A stretch of 64,000 nt of DNA. Source: Fistulifera solaris. Its lineage: Eukaryota > Bacillariophyta > Bacillariophyceae > Naviculales > Stauroneidaceae. The stretch covers positions 806,001 through 870,000 of the forward strand of contig AP026131.1 in assembly GCA_030295235.1 (NCBI GenBank), given 5' to 3'. Numbering within the stretch: position 1 is the first letter of the stretch; each line of letters opens with the position of its first letter. Position numbers and translations under genes: made by a program. This document shows positions 33,999 through 44,661 of the stretch, in pieces. Below the pieces are notes generated by a model. It was not told the DNA's origin, did no database searches, and worked only from the letters and a program-made list of their open reading frames with translations.

Positions 33999-35292
33999 AT
34001 GACACCAGCAGAAGCAGCCTTAATGGCGGCGAAATTAGCCGCAGAGGAGCAGCCCGATGCGCAACAACAAATCACCACGCAACTCGCTCACGCGGGTGTT
34101 TCGTATCCTTCGTTTACGAACTGTCCCTTATCACCGCCACTGCATTTCGCCACGACTTATACACGTCCCGTGGAAGGTCCGTATCTTCCAACGGATGCGA
34201 TTTATGCGCGTCTGGACAATCCGACGCGTCTCGCACTCGAGACCGAAGTGTTTCAGTTAGAAACAGCTGGCATGACTTTCGCATCATCAGCAGAAGATCC
34301 CCCGCTGCGATCCTTGGCATTTGCTTCGGGAATGATGGCGATTTCTTCCATTATATTGGCGCATCGGAGTCCCTTGGTCGTCATGGTACCGCAGGATACT
34401 TATCACGGCGTACCGACTGTTCTCATGGATGTCTTTTCACGATTTCAGGTCGAACGGCGCAAGGTCGACATGAACGACATTAGTGCATTCAAAAGGCTCT
34501 CCGGGCCGTCGATTCCAGTCATGTGCATCTGATTGTGTGGATGGAAACACCATCGAATCCGCAATGTCATGTCTTGGATATCGCCAAGCTCAGTCAATTG
34601 GCGCATCAGTATCACAATACGAACGTCACGTGTGTCGTCGATAGTACACTGCATCCCTTACAACAACCACTGCAATACCGAGACGTGGATATTTGTGTGC
34701 AGGCAGCGACCAAGTATATGGCGGGACATTCCGATGCCTTACTGGGAGTGGTGACCACCTTGCGTCCGGATTTTTTTCAGAAACTGCATCAAGTACAAGA
34801 CTCGGTCGGGGGAGTCGCTGCTCCGATGGATTGTTGGTTGACCCTGCGGGGATTGCGCACTTTGGTGTTGCGGTTCCAACAACAGTCCGACAGTGCCTTG
34901 CAACTGGCGCAGTTTTTCAAAATCAAATCATTCAAAAGAGCTGCGCGTCTTTACAGAAAGTATACTATCCCGGGCTGCCCAGCCATCCCCAACACGCCCT
35001 AGCGGTGACACAAATGAAGACGCGTGGTGGTTATGGAGGTGTCTTGTCGGTCGAATTTAATTCGGAAGCATTTGCCATGGCGTGGATCGCCGCCTTGCAG
35101 GTAGCGTACCCTGCCACCAGTTTGGGAGGAACGGAAACCTTGGTCGAGCATCGGGCGAGCATCGAACCGCCGTGCCGTGTGGTGAGTCCGATCGGACTCG
35201 TCCGTATCTCGGTGGGATTGGAAAATGTGCAGGATTTGCTCAAGGATTTCGCCAAAGCACTCCGGATTGCCACTCAAGTCTTGTCGGCGTAG
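33999..35292 (+). CDS. Cys/Met-metabolism PLP enzyme (cystathionine gamma-synthase / lyase family)
   Basis: Fold-type I PLP enzyme of trans-sulfuration, about 431 residues. Supporting motifs are the substrate-loop region PPLHFATTYTRP, the tyrosine/arginine pair in IYARLDNPTR, the PLP-ring loop SLAFASGMMAISSII, WMETPSNPQCHVLDI, and the Schiff-base lysine in CVQAATKYMAGHSDALLG; VYYPGLPSHPQHALA and GIxG-like GGYGGVLSVEF follow. Frame shifts at the A run 34491-34494 and T run 34913-34917 each need one added base; then the length is divisible by three. The family covers cystathionine gamma-synthase, beta- and gamma-lyase and O-acylhomoserine sulfhydrylases; the exact reaction cannot be read from motifs. 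No plastid presequence is present. Confidence 0.88.
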
Positions 35293-35561
35293 GTAAGGTG
35301 GTGTATCTATAAACTATTTTTTTTACGCAGCGTTACAAATACTAAAGGAAAGTATGGGTACAAAGTAAGATTAGATCATCTGGATTTGACGGCTACAAAC
35401 CTAGATACAATATATCCCGACTAGCAGACACTCTAGGTTCGACTGTAAAACAATCTATTGTGATAGCAAAAGAAATATCTTTACCACGATCTATTCACGT
35501 TATCATTAAAGTATGCAAAAGAACGACGCAGTCAAATACAGGTGCCGTCATCGGACGAATT

Positions 35562-36989
35562 TCATCCCTTCTTTGAACGGAATTTACTCAGAAATCCTTT
35601 ACGCCTATCCATGGCTTCTTGTTGACCATCTTCCCACAGATGTGTGGGTGGAGGTCTAGGGTAAGCGGAACTGTCATCGTTCGATGTATCGGTTGACAAA
35701 GCGACTCGTTGACTTTGTTCGTCATACGAATAGGACTGATTCTCGCTGGCCAACGAAACCTCTTGACTCATCGTTTGCGCGATATCCGGACTCGCCCATC
35801 CACGACGGCTGCTTTTCGAAGCATTGTCGTCACTGCTTTGCAACATTTTGTTTTTGCGCGAAGCTCGACGGCGGCTCTTGAGGCGCTGGAGATATCCTGG
35901 AGGCATGGAACCACCGCGACCCGGACTCAACAATAAGAAGACAGCACCCGCTAAAAAGGCCACGGAAAGGAGCAAGAACGTCGCCGCGCGTGCCTTCGTT
36001 TCTTGATCCTGCACACTCAAGTTACTGCTGGTAACGCGGTCGATCGCTTGCTGGTACTTGCGTTGCTTGCCATAGGGGTCGGGGCAGTCGGCTTGCTGAT
36101 ACCAGCACGAGTACGAGTTCTGCAGCAAGGACAAGGGAGATCCGTTGTTGCCATTGTTGTTATTTTGTTGCTGCTGTCCCTCTTGCTGCTGATTGTACGA
36201 ATCGCCCCTCGCGTAGATTTGCACACATTTGGCCTTACTTGACAGCAAGTCATTGAATTCACTTAAATCGTCGACGACTTCCTCGATGGTACCGGAACAC
36301 GAGGATCCCGAGATTTGGGCTTTGACAAAACGCTTGTTTTGGCAGATCGCCGCCACGCTAGACTGATCAGCATTGTATTCGTAGTAGTACTTCTGATTCT
36401 CTCCTTGTTGCTGACCTTCATTCAAAAAGCGATGTTGTTGCTGTCCTCCTTGACCTTGACAACTACTCGTCACCACTTGACTATTGCCATTGTTGTTGTT
36501 ATTATTATTGCCTTGATGTTCTCCTTCCCCTCCGTTTTGTACTGCCGTGAAACCATCCACTCCCAAATTCGCCAATACATTGGTAAATCCCGTAATTCCG
36601 TTACTCGTATGCGCCGAAAGAATGTAAGTGGCTTTGGAACACCCCCGATCGCGACGTCCTTTCAAAACGCCGTGCAACGTGTACGCGACTTGTGCGCCCA
36701 TCCGCGGCACACTTTTCAAATACCATGTATCGGATTCATCCCCACCGCCGTTGTTGTTTTGCCCCAGCACCTCCGACCACGCGCATTCATGATATTGAAC
36801 GTACAGTTTCTCGAATTGATCCAGGTCTTCCAAGACATTGCTGGGTTCTTTCCAGTAGAGGGCATTGTGAGCGGTGTTGGGGTTGACGACGCCTTCGGCG
36901 TAGTATGTGTCATCCCGATTCGCGGCCGTTTGCCATATTCCGGACACAGTCAGGAGAAGTATTAATTGTGTAGTTGTAAAGCGGAACAT
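35562..36989 (-). CDS. Secreted single-pass membrane protein, N/Q-rich, unknown
   Basis: Single-exon gene, 475 residues. A signal peptide (FTTTQLILLLTVSGIWQTAA) leads to a cysteine-containing ectodomain (YHECAWSEV, SSCSGTIEEVVDDLSEF, KCVQIYARGD, SCWYQQADCPDP) interrupted by N-runs and Q-runs. One transmembrane helix follows (ATFLLLSVAFLAGAVFLLLS) near residues 342-361, then a basic-to-acidic cytoplasmic tail of about 110 residues with serine-rich stretches. This is type I topology. The divergent neighbour at 37479 has the same plan and shares cysteine spacing, so they look like members of one family. I recognise no named domain; a cell-surface or secretory-pathway role is inferred. Confidence 0.78.
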   Translation of the reverse strand: MFRFTTTQLILLLTVSGIWQTAANRDDTYYAEGVVNPNTAHNALYWKEPSNVLEDLDQFEKLYVQYHECAWSEVLGQNNNGGGDESDTWYLKSVPRMGAQVAYTLHGVLKGRRDRGCSKATYILSAHTSNGITGFTNVLANLGVDGFTAVQNGGEGEHQGNNNNNNNGNSQVVTSSCQGQGGQQQHRFLNEGQQQGENQKYYYEYNADQSSVAAICQNKRFVKAQISGSSCSGTIEEVVDDLSEFNDLLSSKAKCVQIYARGDSYNQQQEGQQQQNNNNGNNGSPLSLLQNSYSCWYQQADCPDPYGKQRKYQQAIDRVTSSNLSVQDQETKARAATFLLLSVAFLAGAVFLLLSPGRGGSMPPGYLQRLKSRRRASRKNKMLQSSDDNASKSSRRGWASPDIAQTMSQEVSLASENQSYSYDEQSQRVALSTDTSNDDSSAYPRPPPTHLWEDGQQEAMDRRKGFLSKFRSKKG

Positions 36990-37478
36990 GGTGATTTGAT
37001 TTGCTCCAGATCGTATTAAAATGGAGGTGATGCGACAATAAGCTTTGTGCTTTGTGTGTTGTGTGATGATCGGACGAGAATGAAGTACAGATTGTTTTTA
37101 CACTCGTATACACTCTTTCCAAAAGTGTTGTCCAAATTCTTCGCTGATAGACGTTACTCTACTCTCCCAACCACTCTCATAGTCTAACGCCTATTGGAGT
37201 ATGCGTCACTTAGAGCTGGTTGACGTTTCAACGGAGTTTTGTCGAGTGTAACGGCTAAGTAGCACAACGGTTCATTTTGATGCTTAGAGAATTTTTCCCG
37301 TTGAACGGATTTGAACGGCAGCTACAATAAAGTAGCGGACTCCTTTCCTCCTCCCTCGCGTTATTATCCGCACTGTGTTGCAACAACAAAATAAAAATGG
37401 TTGTTGGCATCACACGTTAAGCACAATAGAACCCTTACATTTCCCAACAAAACAAATTCTTACTCTTCATATTCAAAA
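36990..37478. other. Intergenic: head-to-head promoter of two secreted-protein genes
   Basis: This 489-bp gap lies between two divergently read genes of similar design and could coregulate them. No clear repeat or RNA gene is visible. Confidence 0.55.
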
Positions 37479-38958
37479 ATGACATTTGATTCAATGAAAG
37501 CCGTCTTATTCACATGGCTGCTTTCGTTATTCACGGGGATCACCGCCACGGAAGACTTTGCCCGTCTGTTGAACGACGCCTCATCCCAAGTGAACTCGTT
37601 CTTTGTCGACTCACGGAATACCTACTACGATGGCTATCAACAAGCGTGGCGTTATCTGGGATTCTACGTGGACTGTTATACGAAAGAAGGAACCAAAGTG
37701 TGTCAGCGATATCTGCTATGGGCCGCGGTACGTAGTAAATTAAGATTGGCTTTCGTTTTTTCTTTCAACAATACTCTCACCCACTCCCCTACCAACTTGT
37801 ATCGCTACACAGTACGTCGATTTAGATTATGAAGGCGGCGGTATCGGTGAATATCAGTACTACAACGTCAATAGCAATACATGGGACGACTCGGCTTGTG
37901 AGCTTCGTCACAACAATGAGAAACGTTGCGCCAAAATGGATTGCCATCTACCCGATACGACCCACTGGAAATTGATGGGATACTTTCGCAACTACGATTA
38001 TTATGATTTTTTTGAACAACTCTTCAAGCATGAAGGATACTGTATCTGGAACGATGGAGATTTGACCGACTTTATGTACGGCAACTACAATTCTTGGCCA
38101 CAGGGATGCACGGCCACCAATGCGTATTCCGAGTTGGATGAAACGCAATTGCTGTATTATGACATCAAGCCCACGGCCGATGCCAACATGACGCTTGGCT
38201 TGTATACGGATGCGGCGTGTTCCGTCGAGTACATGGGAAATCAAACCGTCGATGATCTTTTGCAACAACAGCAACAACATCAAGGTGGTCACCGTGAACT
38301 CCGTGGTGGGCTGTTGTTGGGCGAGTATCTTCAAAAGTGGAACGACGCGTTGAGTGTCTACAAAGTGTGCCAGCCGTGTCGTGCGTACAACTTGTACGCC
38401 GATGGGCGACGACAACGTGAACTCAATAACAATAACAACGCCAATGATGGCTACTTTGAATGCAATGACATTGCAGGATACACAGGTGCGTATTACCCAC
38501 AGATAATTGTGCGTTTTGAGCGGAATCTGATAACGAGTTAACTCACTTTTCCTCTTTCTTCAGATGTCAATCAATGCATGAAATTCCGAACCAAAACCAA
38601 CATGGCATATGCCCCGCTTTATGAAGTGCACAAGGCGACACAACAGGGTGGACTGCTTTCCACCGCATTGGACGGCCAAACAGTCTTGGGACATCCAGTG
38701 AGTAGCACGGCGGAGGCTCACAAGCAAATGAACCGATACGCCGAAGACGAAATGTTCTTGAAAGTATCTCGATGGATGCTAATTTTGTCGGTGATCTGCT
38801 TATTTAGCGTTTGGGCGTGGCGCATGTGGCGCAACTCGGTTCAACGCAACGCCCAGAAAAATTTACGACAACCTTTGGTCGACGCGGACGCTTCCATCGT
38901 AACGCCACCACGTGTGACTCGGACACCTTCCAGCAGCAAGCAAATGTATTCCGTTTAA
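37479..38958 (+). CDS. Secreted single-pass membrane protein, cysteine-rich, unknown
   Basis: 438 residues in exons 37479-37727, 37813-38485 and 38564-38958 (introns of 85 and 78 nt, both GT-AG). A signal peptide (MKAVLFTWLLSLFTGITA) is followed by an aromatic, cysteine-rich ectodomain (YVDCYTKEGTKVCQRYLLW, CELRHNNEKRCAKMDCH, EGYCIW, YKVCQPCRAYNL), with Q-runs and N-runs. A single helix (VSRWMLILSVICLFSVWAW) lies near residues 387-405, before a short basic tail. Topology and layout parallel the divergent gene at 35562-36989. No named domain is recognised. The frame is intact throughout. Confidence 0.8.
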
Positions 38959-39058
38959 AAGAGAACGAAAAAGCGAATATTTACTCGCTATATGAAGTGT
39001 CGTTCTCTTTTGAAAATAAAAAATAGATCAATATTTTTATTCATGTTAGCTCGGCCTC

Positions 39059-39479
39059 TTATTCTTTACATTCCGTCACTTTGACGTATTTATCATTCAC
39101 TAGCTGATAAAATTGCTTACATCGCACAAATTGCCCTCTATCGATGTTGCCATATGCATCTACACCGCCTTTCCGCTTCGTATTGGCAGTTGATAGACCC
39201 GCTCGCTCACAGGCTTGGCCGCGTTGCGGTGATGGTTGTCCAAATTTGCACAGAGCCTCGTCGGCGGTCATTTCTTTCTTGTCGGTCGTGGTCGACAGTT
39301 CTTTCTCGGCGAAGGCATCCATATCCAGAAGAGCTTGAGTGGGTTGCGGCATTATCAATCCGGTCAACATGCCCGTGCTTGCTGTCGTCGAAAGGAGCCA
39401 TTGTCGTCGACTTTGCATCCAAGCGTCAGCATGAAGCAGTACACAATAAAAAAGAGAGCGAGAGGAAGAGACGCGCCAT
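39059..39479 (-). CDS. Small thylakoid-lumen protein with Tat-type signal, unknown
   Basis: About 139 residues. The start at 39479 gives a signal peptide (MARLFLSLSFYCVLLHADA) with Trp at the +1 position, one of the aromatic residues accepted for diatom plastid import. A twin-arginine segment (SRRQWLLSTTASTG) and a hydrophobic stretch ending at PTQA follow, a bipartite Tat signal for the thylakoid lumen. The mature part, about 95 residues, has four cysteines (ALCKFG, GQACERAG, RCKQFY, TECKE) and the motif GNIDRGQFVRCKQFYQLV. The A6 run at 39448-39453 must be one base shorter for the start to join the rest. The mature domain looks like a photosynthetic accessory protein, but I cannot name it. 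Confidence 0.75.
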
Positions 39480-39910
39480 TTAAAATTATTATCTCTCTCT
39501 GTTAGTTTGACGTCGAAGGACACTCAAAGCATTACCTTCTTTTGAATAATCTTGACTTTTAAGCCACGCAGCAAATGAGAAAAGTGAGCTCGAAATTGTG
39601 AGTCAGAAAAAGGGTGCAAAAAAATCATGTAGACTAGGGGTAAGGCTGTATCGATGGTAAACGGCGGCTCCGCCTCCGCCGACCACCGACGACTCCTCCT
39701 CACTTGGTTTTCAGTCCCGAAAAAACGTGTGCATTCCTTCACGTATTTGGTGGTGTCTTTGACAAAAGATTCATTTCATTGATTATAAAAAATTTTCAAT
39801 GCTTTTGCTATAATAATGCGTTCAGAATGAATCATAACACCCGTCGTCTTTCTCGTGAAGCTATGTCTTCGTATTTAACAATAGACTCAAAGTGTTTTAT
39901 CAACGTTACC

Positions 39911-39970
39911 ACGACTGTATTTCAGTCACGAAGCGTAGAACCATCACTATGGGTCTATAGTCATTACAGA
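39911..39970. repeat. Dispersed hairpin repeat, copy 4 (degraded)
   Basis: Contains ACGACTGTATTTCAGTCACG followed by AAGCGTAGAACCATCACTAT and GGGTCTATAG. The hairpin GACTG-TATTT-CAGTC is intact and the CTATAG end is preserved, but the middle is diverged. Confidence 0.6.
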
Positions 39971-40082
39971 AGGAAGCCATCGAGAGGCAAAAAGAATGAA
40001 GGCTCGCATTGTAGATTTCAGCGGAAGGCTGGTTTCACTGATATAAATAATCATAGCTCACAACTTTGTAGAACGAACGAAG

Positions 40083-40177
40083 GTTGCATAGCGCTTTGGC
40101 CCGGAAGAAAATTGATTCATGACTGATATGCAGTCGTGGCGAAAGGTCCCCCACACTTGAATGCTATAGTAAAAATG
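40083..40177. repeat. Dispersed hairpin repeat, copy 5
   Basis: Contains GGCCCGGAAGAAAATTGATT, CATGACTGATATGCAGTCGT, GGCGAAAGGTC, CACACTTGAATG and CTATAGTAAAAATGG. It aligns with copies 2 and 3 over about 90 bp, including sequence upstream of the hairpin (AACGAACGAAGGTTG against ACAAACGAAATGTTG). Confidence 0.75.
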
Positions 40178-40368
40178 GACCGCATCTGTTTATGGCTCCG
40201 GCGTGCTGCAAACAACGTCCATTATGGCGATAAAGATCGAAGAATGAAAATGAGATTGGCAACGAGTTCAAAGCTCATTGGGTCATTAATACGTCTACAA
40301 AAGGATAAAGCATGAAGTATTTTGTACGAATGCTATGTAATATGGAACTATCGGTAGAGTTGCAATCA

Positions 40369-42796
40369 TTAAAGACTGCGCTGCATTCTCTGGACATCCA
40401 ACAACGAATCGCGTAGACCTTTGATCTGGCCTTCAATTTCGGTAATTCTGTGAGCTACGTCCGCATTCGGCTGCGTCAATTCTTCCCAGTTCGCTTCATT
40501 GATGCGTGACATCAGAGTGCTGCGCAAGGATTTTTGAACCCTTCGTACAAATGATGGTTCAATTGAAACTTGCACACAATCAAATTGAATTCGGACATGG
40601 CTAGAATGTACTCGAAAGAACGCTCGAGAATCATTTCCGTCTCTTCTTCGGTAATCATGGCGGTACGCTGATCCGGTAAAAACGATTTCTTCTCCGTCGC
40701 ATGTTTCTTGTGCTTTTCACGGACCAGCTGGGTCACATCCTTGAAGCTTTGAAACCAAGTCTTCTTTTCTTCTTTATCACCGTTTTCGAGCTCCTGCTTC
40801 GAGACCTTGCGATAGTCGAGAAGGTTAGGATCAATGGTGGAGTACATGGGCTCCATCGACGAGTTCAATTCGCTGGAGGCTTTTACCAAAAGATCCCAGA
40901 GCATTTCATCGAACTTTCCCACCAAGAAGCGTTCGAGTCCTGTAGGAATCAACTGGAACTCAGCAGAGAACTCTTCTCCTTGACGCACATCATTTAAAGC
41001 CACCATAAATAAGCGCCGGAAGATACACCCTACGTGCTTCGCAATAAAGTTCATGCCCGGTTCCGAAACATCTTTCAAGCAAACGCGAGTGATTTCCACC
41101 ATGGCGCGCTCCCAGTTTTCATGCTGCAAACCACCGCAGAGATATCCGGTCACATTCGCTACTTGATCTTTCAATTCAAACGGGTCAGGAAGAGCGTCGA
41201 ACATAATGACGCGAAAGAACTCGAGGGCGCGTTGGTACTGTTTGCCACCGAGGAAGAGCTGATCGGCTTGAATCTGGTCGGGAAGTTCTTCCAGTTTCGC
41301 CATGCGATCACGCCATCCATCTTCCTTGGCTGTATGGATATTGAGCTCTCGGTCGCGCCATTCCGAGTCTTCTTCTTCATCGAGCTCGTCGTGGAGTGTC
41401 TGAAGCTTGTCGGGAAATTTCTGGCCAACTTCGAGATTACCGTCCAAGTAAGACTGGATTTTCTCTTGAATACGGAACAACATACGATTTACAACGTTGC
41501 GCAGATTCTTCGGGTCACTGAGATTCTGACAGTCCTTGAGAAGCTTGAGTTCCTTTTGGCACCGGAGCAAATCTGCTCGCAACGATGCTAGAACTTCGGG
41601 GAGACGCTGGACCGTATCCTTCAACATGATTTCTCTCATAACTTTCTTGGCAGTCTTGAATCCAATGCGCTTTGCCGTTTCCGGGTTCGATGTATCATTG
41701 TCTCCATGATCGATACGGAACTGCTCCTGTCCCATGATCCAGTTTTCGAAACGATCTTTCTCGTACGCATCAGCGTTCTGAATCAATGTCATGCGGTGCT
41801 GGAACAATACGTCGTGCGGCAGGTTTTCCTTAGAAAGAGTGGGTGTAATAATCAGATGCGGATAGCACTTGTTCTCGAAAAACTCCTGGAAAAAGTTGTT
41901 CGCCTTGGACGCGGTTCGGACATCTTCTTGCTGCTTGTCAAACTTGGTCATAAGGAAAGTGGCGTCGTTGATCCACTTGTCTCTTCCACCGAGACTCTCA
42001 TCACAAAACTGAACGATCGGGTTCGTGGCGAATTCCGTTGGCTCAAGAAGCACACAAAGCTTCGTGTTGGTCTTTTTCATCTCACTGCGGAGAATGGTCT
42101 TGATGTCTTCACGGTTGTCTTTACCGGTGCTCTTGTTTGCTATGATACCGGGTGTATCGACAAAGCGCATGTTTTGGACGTTATTGGCGCGATACACCAG
42201 ACAGATGGGCTTCGTACTGAATCGATCCTCGTTACCGAGCATCATGGTGTGCGCGTTGATTCGCTTGAAGACTTCGTTGACTGGTAAATCCTTTCCGTGG
42301 AACGTATCTTGCAGCTCTTCGCCCCAAAGTTCGCACGATGGCTCAACTTTCGTGCTGTCGTGGATGCACGTTGTATCCAAAGGGCACCGAGTACCTGTTC
42401 CTGCTTGCACAATGTTAAGGACCGAGTTGAGAAAGCGTTCCATGATGGTACTCTTTCCAGCGCTTTGCATACCGCAGAAGACAAAGGTCATGAACGGAGC
42501 GGGACGCTTGAGTAAGTCTTGGTAGACTCGGTTCACTTTGGCGACAAACTGAAGCAAATCATCTTCGTTACGACTGAGCAACGACGAAAACTTCTCATCG
42601 GCCAATTCTTCGACGTTTACGCGGGCGCGTTGCGATCCTCCATTGTCCTTGCCCCCCTTTGACTTCCTTGCATTCCGCTTCTTCTTGCGCTCTTCAGCAG
42701 TCGAACTTCTTTGATGGGCTTTCGCACATAATCGTCACTCTCGGTGAAGTCTTGCTTCTTTTCTTCTCCCTCCTCGTCATACATGCTGATTTTCAT
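40369..42796 (-). CDS. Dynamin-superfamily GTPase
   Basis: Large membrane-remodelling GTPase of about 809 residues. The GTPase domain has P-loop CGMQSAGKSTIMERFL, switch-I-type GTGTRCPL, G3 RFVDTPGII and G4 FLMTKFDKQ. A helical stalk fills the middle, and the C-terminal 100 residues (ILERSFEYILAMSEF to RINEANWEELTQ) correspond to the GTPase effector domain. There is no PH domain and no obvious proline-rich tail. The N-terminal 60 residues are basic (ERKKKRNARKSKGG). Two one-base shifts are needed: T5 at 40531-40535 near the end, and near 42716 in the N-terminal part; corrected, the length is divisible by three. The target membrane (organelle division or vesicle scission) is unknown. Confidence 0.9.
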
Positions 42797-43251
42797 TTGC
42801 TGCAAAGATAGTTAGAAAGTTTTCCTTCTGCTGGCTTATGGTCACTGTTCATTTGTGGTCTTACAAAAAATTTTGAAGTTTACCATGACAAAATTTTCAG
42901 CAACCAATAGAAAACGTGCAACAAGTCGGGATGCGATTGTTCTTACATTGTATGCCACGTACGTACCGTGGACCGTGGACTACAGACCTGCAAAGGTTTT
43001 GGTGTTCCCGGTACTAGGTACGGTACGAGTATCGCAACCATCCGAGCGCTATGGCTTGTTGCCTTGCGCGAAACGCATAACCTATTGTCACACACAACAC
43101 GAAAGTATCTCTGAATGTCAAAAGGTTCTCATAAGATTTCGTTAAACCGGTTCAGATAGAAGAGTCGCTTACTATTACTCCACTGGAGCTTAAGTGTCAT
43201 GAGAACAGTCGTCCAGCATTAGCCCGTATAATTCTTCCTTCGTCTGAAAGC
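42797..43251. other. Intergenic, no feature seen
   Basis: This 455-bp gap lies between the dynamin-like gene and the DUF1275 gene, both on the minus strand. It should carry the dynamin promoter. I see nothing specific in it. Confidence 0.5.
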
Positions 43252-44142
43252 TTATCCCATAATGAGACGTCCAAAGATCACGGCATAAACCGCAATACTG
43301 ATCTGTAGCGCATCCGCACCCCAGTGATTCGCCGCAGGGACCGAAAGCCAACCTCCGATCCAGAAACTGGCTGCCACCATGGCAAAGACTCTCAACTTTT
43401 CGGCATTCGCCAAGTTTCCACGCAAAATCTGTCCCATGAACGTTCCCATGTCGGAAGTAATACCCGAGAAATGCGCCGATCGCAACAAGTTACCCGCCGC
43501 CAGTTGGGAAGTCCAACTGTTGGTGATACCGGTCGCGAGGGCGAGCAAGATCCACGTCGGCAATGGCTCGAGTTCGAGCGAATGGGCCGCGGCCACCAAC
43601 AATCCCGCCACCAACAGCGGTAGGGCATTCTCGATCCCGTTCGGATTCAAGATTCCGTTCAGGGAAGAACCTCCCATGTAACTGAGAATGACACTGACTT
43701 GTGTTTGCAGGATGCTATGATCCATTTTGGCTGCCGCTATAGCCGATGTCGTCCAAGCGCCCGTCACAGCGGATACAGCTTGTTTGGTCGCTTTGAGAGC
43801 ACCTCCCAACGCGAGTCCGTTCATGAAGCCATTGTTGGCTGCCAAAATGCATCCCATGAGAATGAGATTGTTGCGAGACGGCAATTTTATGACACCGGTC
43901 GGAATGTGAATCGACAATTTGCCGACGGGCGGGGTAGGAGAAGAAGTAGGTGCGTACACGGTCTCGGGTGTTGTAGGAATCGGCTTGGGAATGCTACTTC
44001 CGTAGACATTGCTGGGAAGTCGTTCCACGGTCTCTGGCGAAATGACTTTTAGAGGTTGTTGTTGTTGAGTGTACGAGCTATCGGCAGACGCTGCGCCGAT
44101 CGCGAGCGATGCGAGCAAAGTACGGCAAAGAATCGATTTCAT
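43252..44142 (-). CDS. DUF1275/YoaK-like multi-pass membrane protein with signal peptide
   Basis: 296 residues from the ATG at 44142, chosen because it gives a signal peptide (MKSILCRTLLASLAIGAASA). A proline/threonine-rich linker follows, then about six hydrophobic helices. The core resembles the DUF1275 (YoaK) family: LILMGCILAANNGFMNGLALGG occupies the place of the family's first conserved helix, and HFSGITSDMGTFMGQILRG the place of the TGN-containing helix. Function of the family is unknown; bacterial members are inner-membrane proteins. It is read divergently from urease, 519 bp apart, across a promoter with ACGTCA/TGACGT motifs. Confidence 0.72.
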   Translation of the reverse strand: MKSILCRTLLASLAIGAASADSSYTQQQQPLKVISPETVERLPSNVYGSSIPKPIPTTPETVYAPTSSPTPPVGKLSIHIPTGVIKLPSRNNLILMGCILAANNGFMNGLALGGALKATKQAVSAVTGAWTTSAIAAAKMDHSILQTQVSVILSYMGGSSLNGILNPNGIENALPLLVAGLLVAAAHSLELEPLPTWILLALATGITNSWTSQLAAGNLLRSAHFSGITSDMGTFMGQILRGNLANAEKLRVFAMVAASFWIGGWLSVPAANHWGADALQISIAVYAVIFGRLIMG

Positions 44143-44661
44143 TCTTAAAGTAGCTTGATGATGAGTAGCACAGATAGATAATAAACGGAATGGATTGCCT
44201 TTTTTGTTTAGCACGAAAGTTGTTTTCACAAAGAAAGATCGCAAGAGATGAGAAGCAACAAACTAAAAACTCTTGCGAGACGAGGTGTCATCTTGAAGTC
44301 TGATGACGTATGTTAACTACGTCACAGTGACGTGTCAAGGCGACAAGTAAGTCACGAAGACACATGACTCCTTACTTCTTTTGAAATTTTTCTTCTGCTT
44401 CCCTCGCAATCTTGGGAGTTTTGACATTGAACAATACAGGAAACAGTACTGACGCTTTCTGTTTCTGAAAACTGCTATGAGGTAAGATGTACACAATGGG
44501 AACCGGTACTCGCAAACTCGTCCGCAACCGCATCCATCGCATCAAACATCACAAGGAAAGATCTTTTTAGATCCATAAAACATCATTCACCCAATCAAAT
44601 AAGAAAACGATAAAATAGCAGGCACATTCCTTGTCTCTCTTGAATTGACTTCATCAATACC
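44143..44661. other. Intergenic: shared promoter of DUF1275 gene and urease
   Basis: This 519-bp head-to-head region contains the CRE-like cluster annotated at 44304-44336. The rest is AT-rich with no gene. Confidence 0.6.
44304..44336. promoter_or_regulatory. CRE-like TGACGT/ACGTCA palindromic cluster
   Basis: TGACGTA at 44304 and TACGTCA at 44318 form a perfect inverted pair around TGTTAAC, and a third site, TGACGTGTCA, starts at 44328. TGACGT-type elements are bZIP sites; in Phaeodactylum CO2/cAMP-responsive elements of this sequence control carbonic-anhydrase promoters. Position is about 330 bp upstream of the urease ATG and 165 bp upstream of the DUF1275 ATG. Regulation is inferred from the motif alone. 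Confidence 0.55.

Larger units (their letters stand above)
39480..40368. other. Intergenic with two hairpin-repeat copies
   Basis: This 0.9 kb gap is AT-rich. A 140-codon frame at 39704-40126 (plus) runs straight through repeat sequence and shows no domain, so I do not call it a gene. Repeat copies at 39911 and 40083 are listed separately. Confidence 0.55.

Noticed and set aside
39704-40126. A 140-codon plus-strand gene
   Set aside because: It crosses two hairpin-repeat copies and has no recognisable domain.
40701-42287. Long plus-strand frames opposite the dynamin-like gene
   Set aside because: They lie entirely antisense to a gene with clear GTPase motifs and show no domain of their own.
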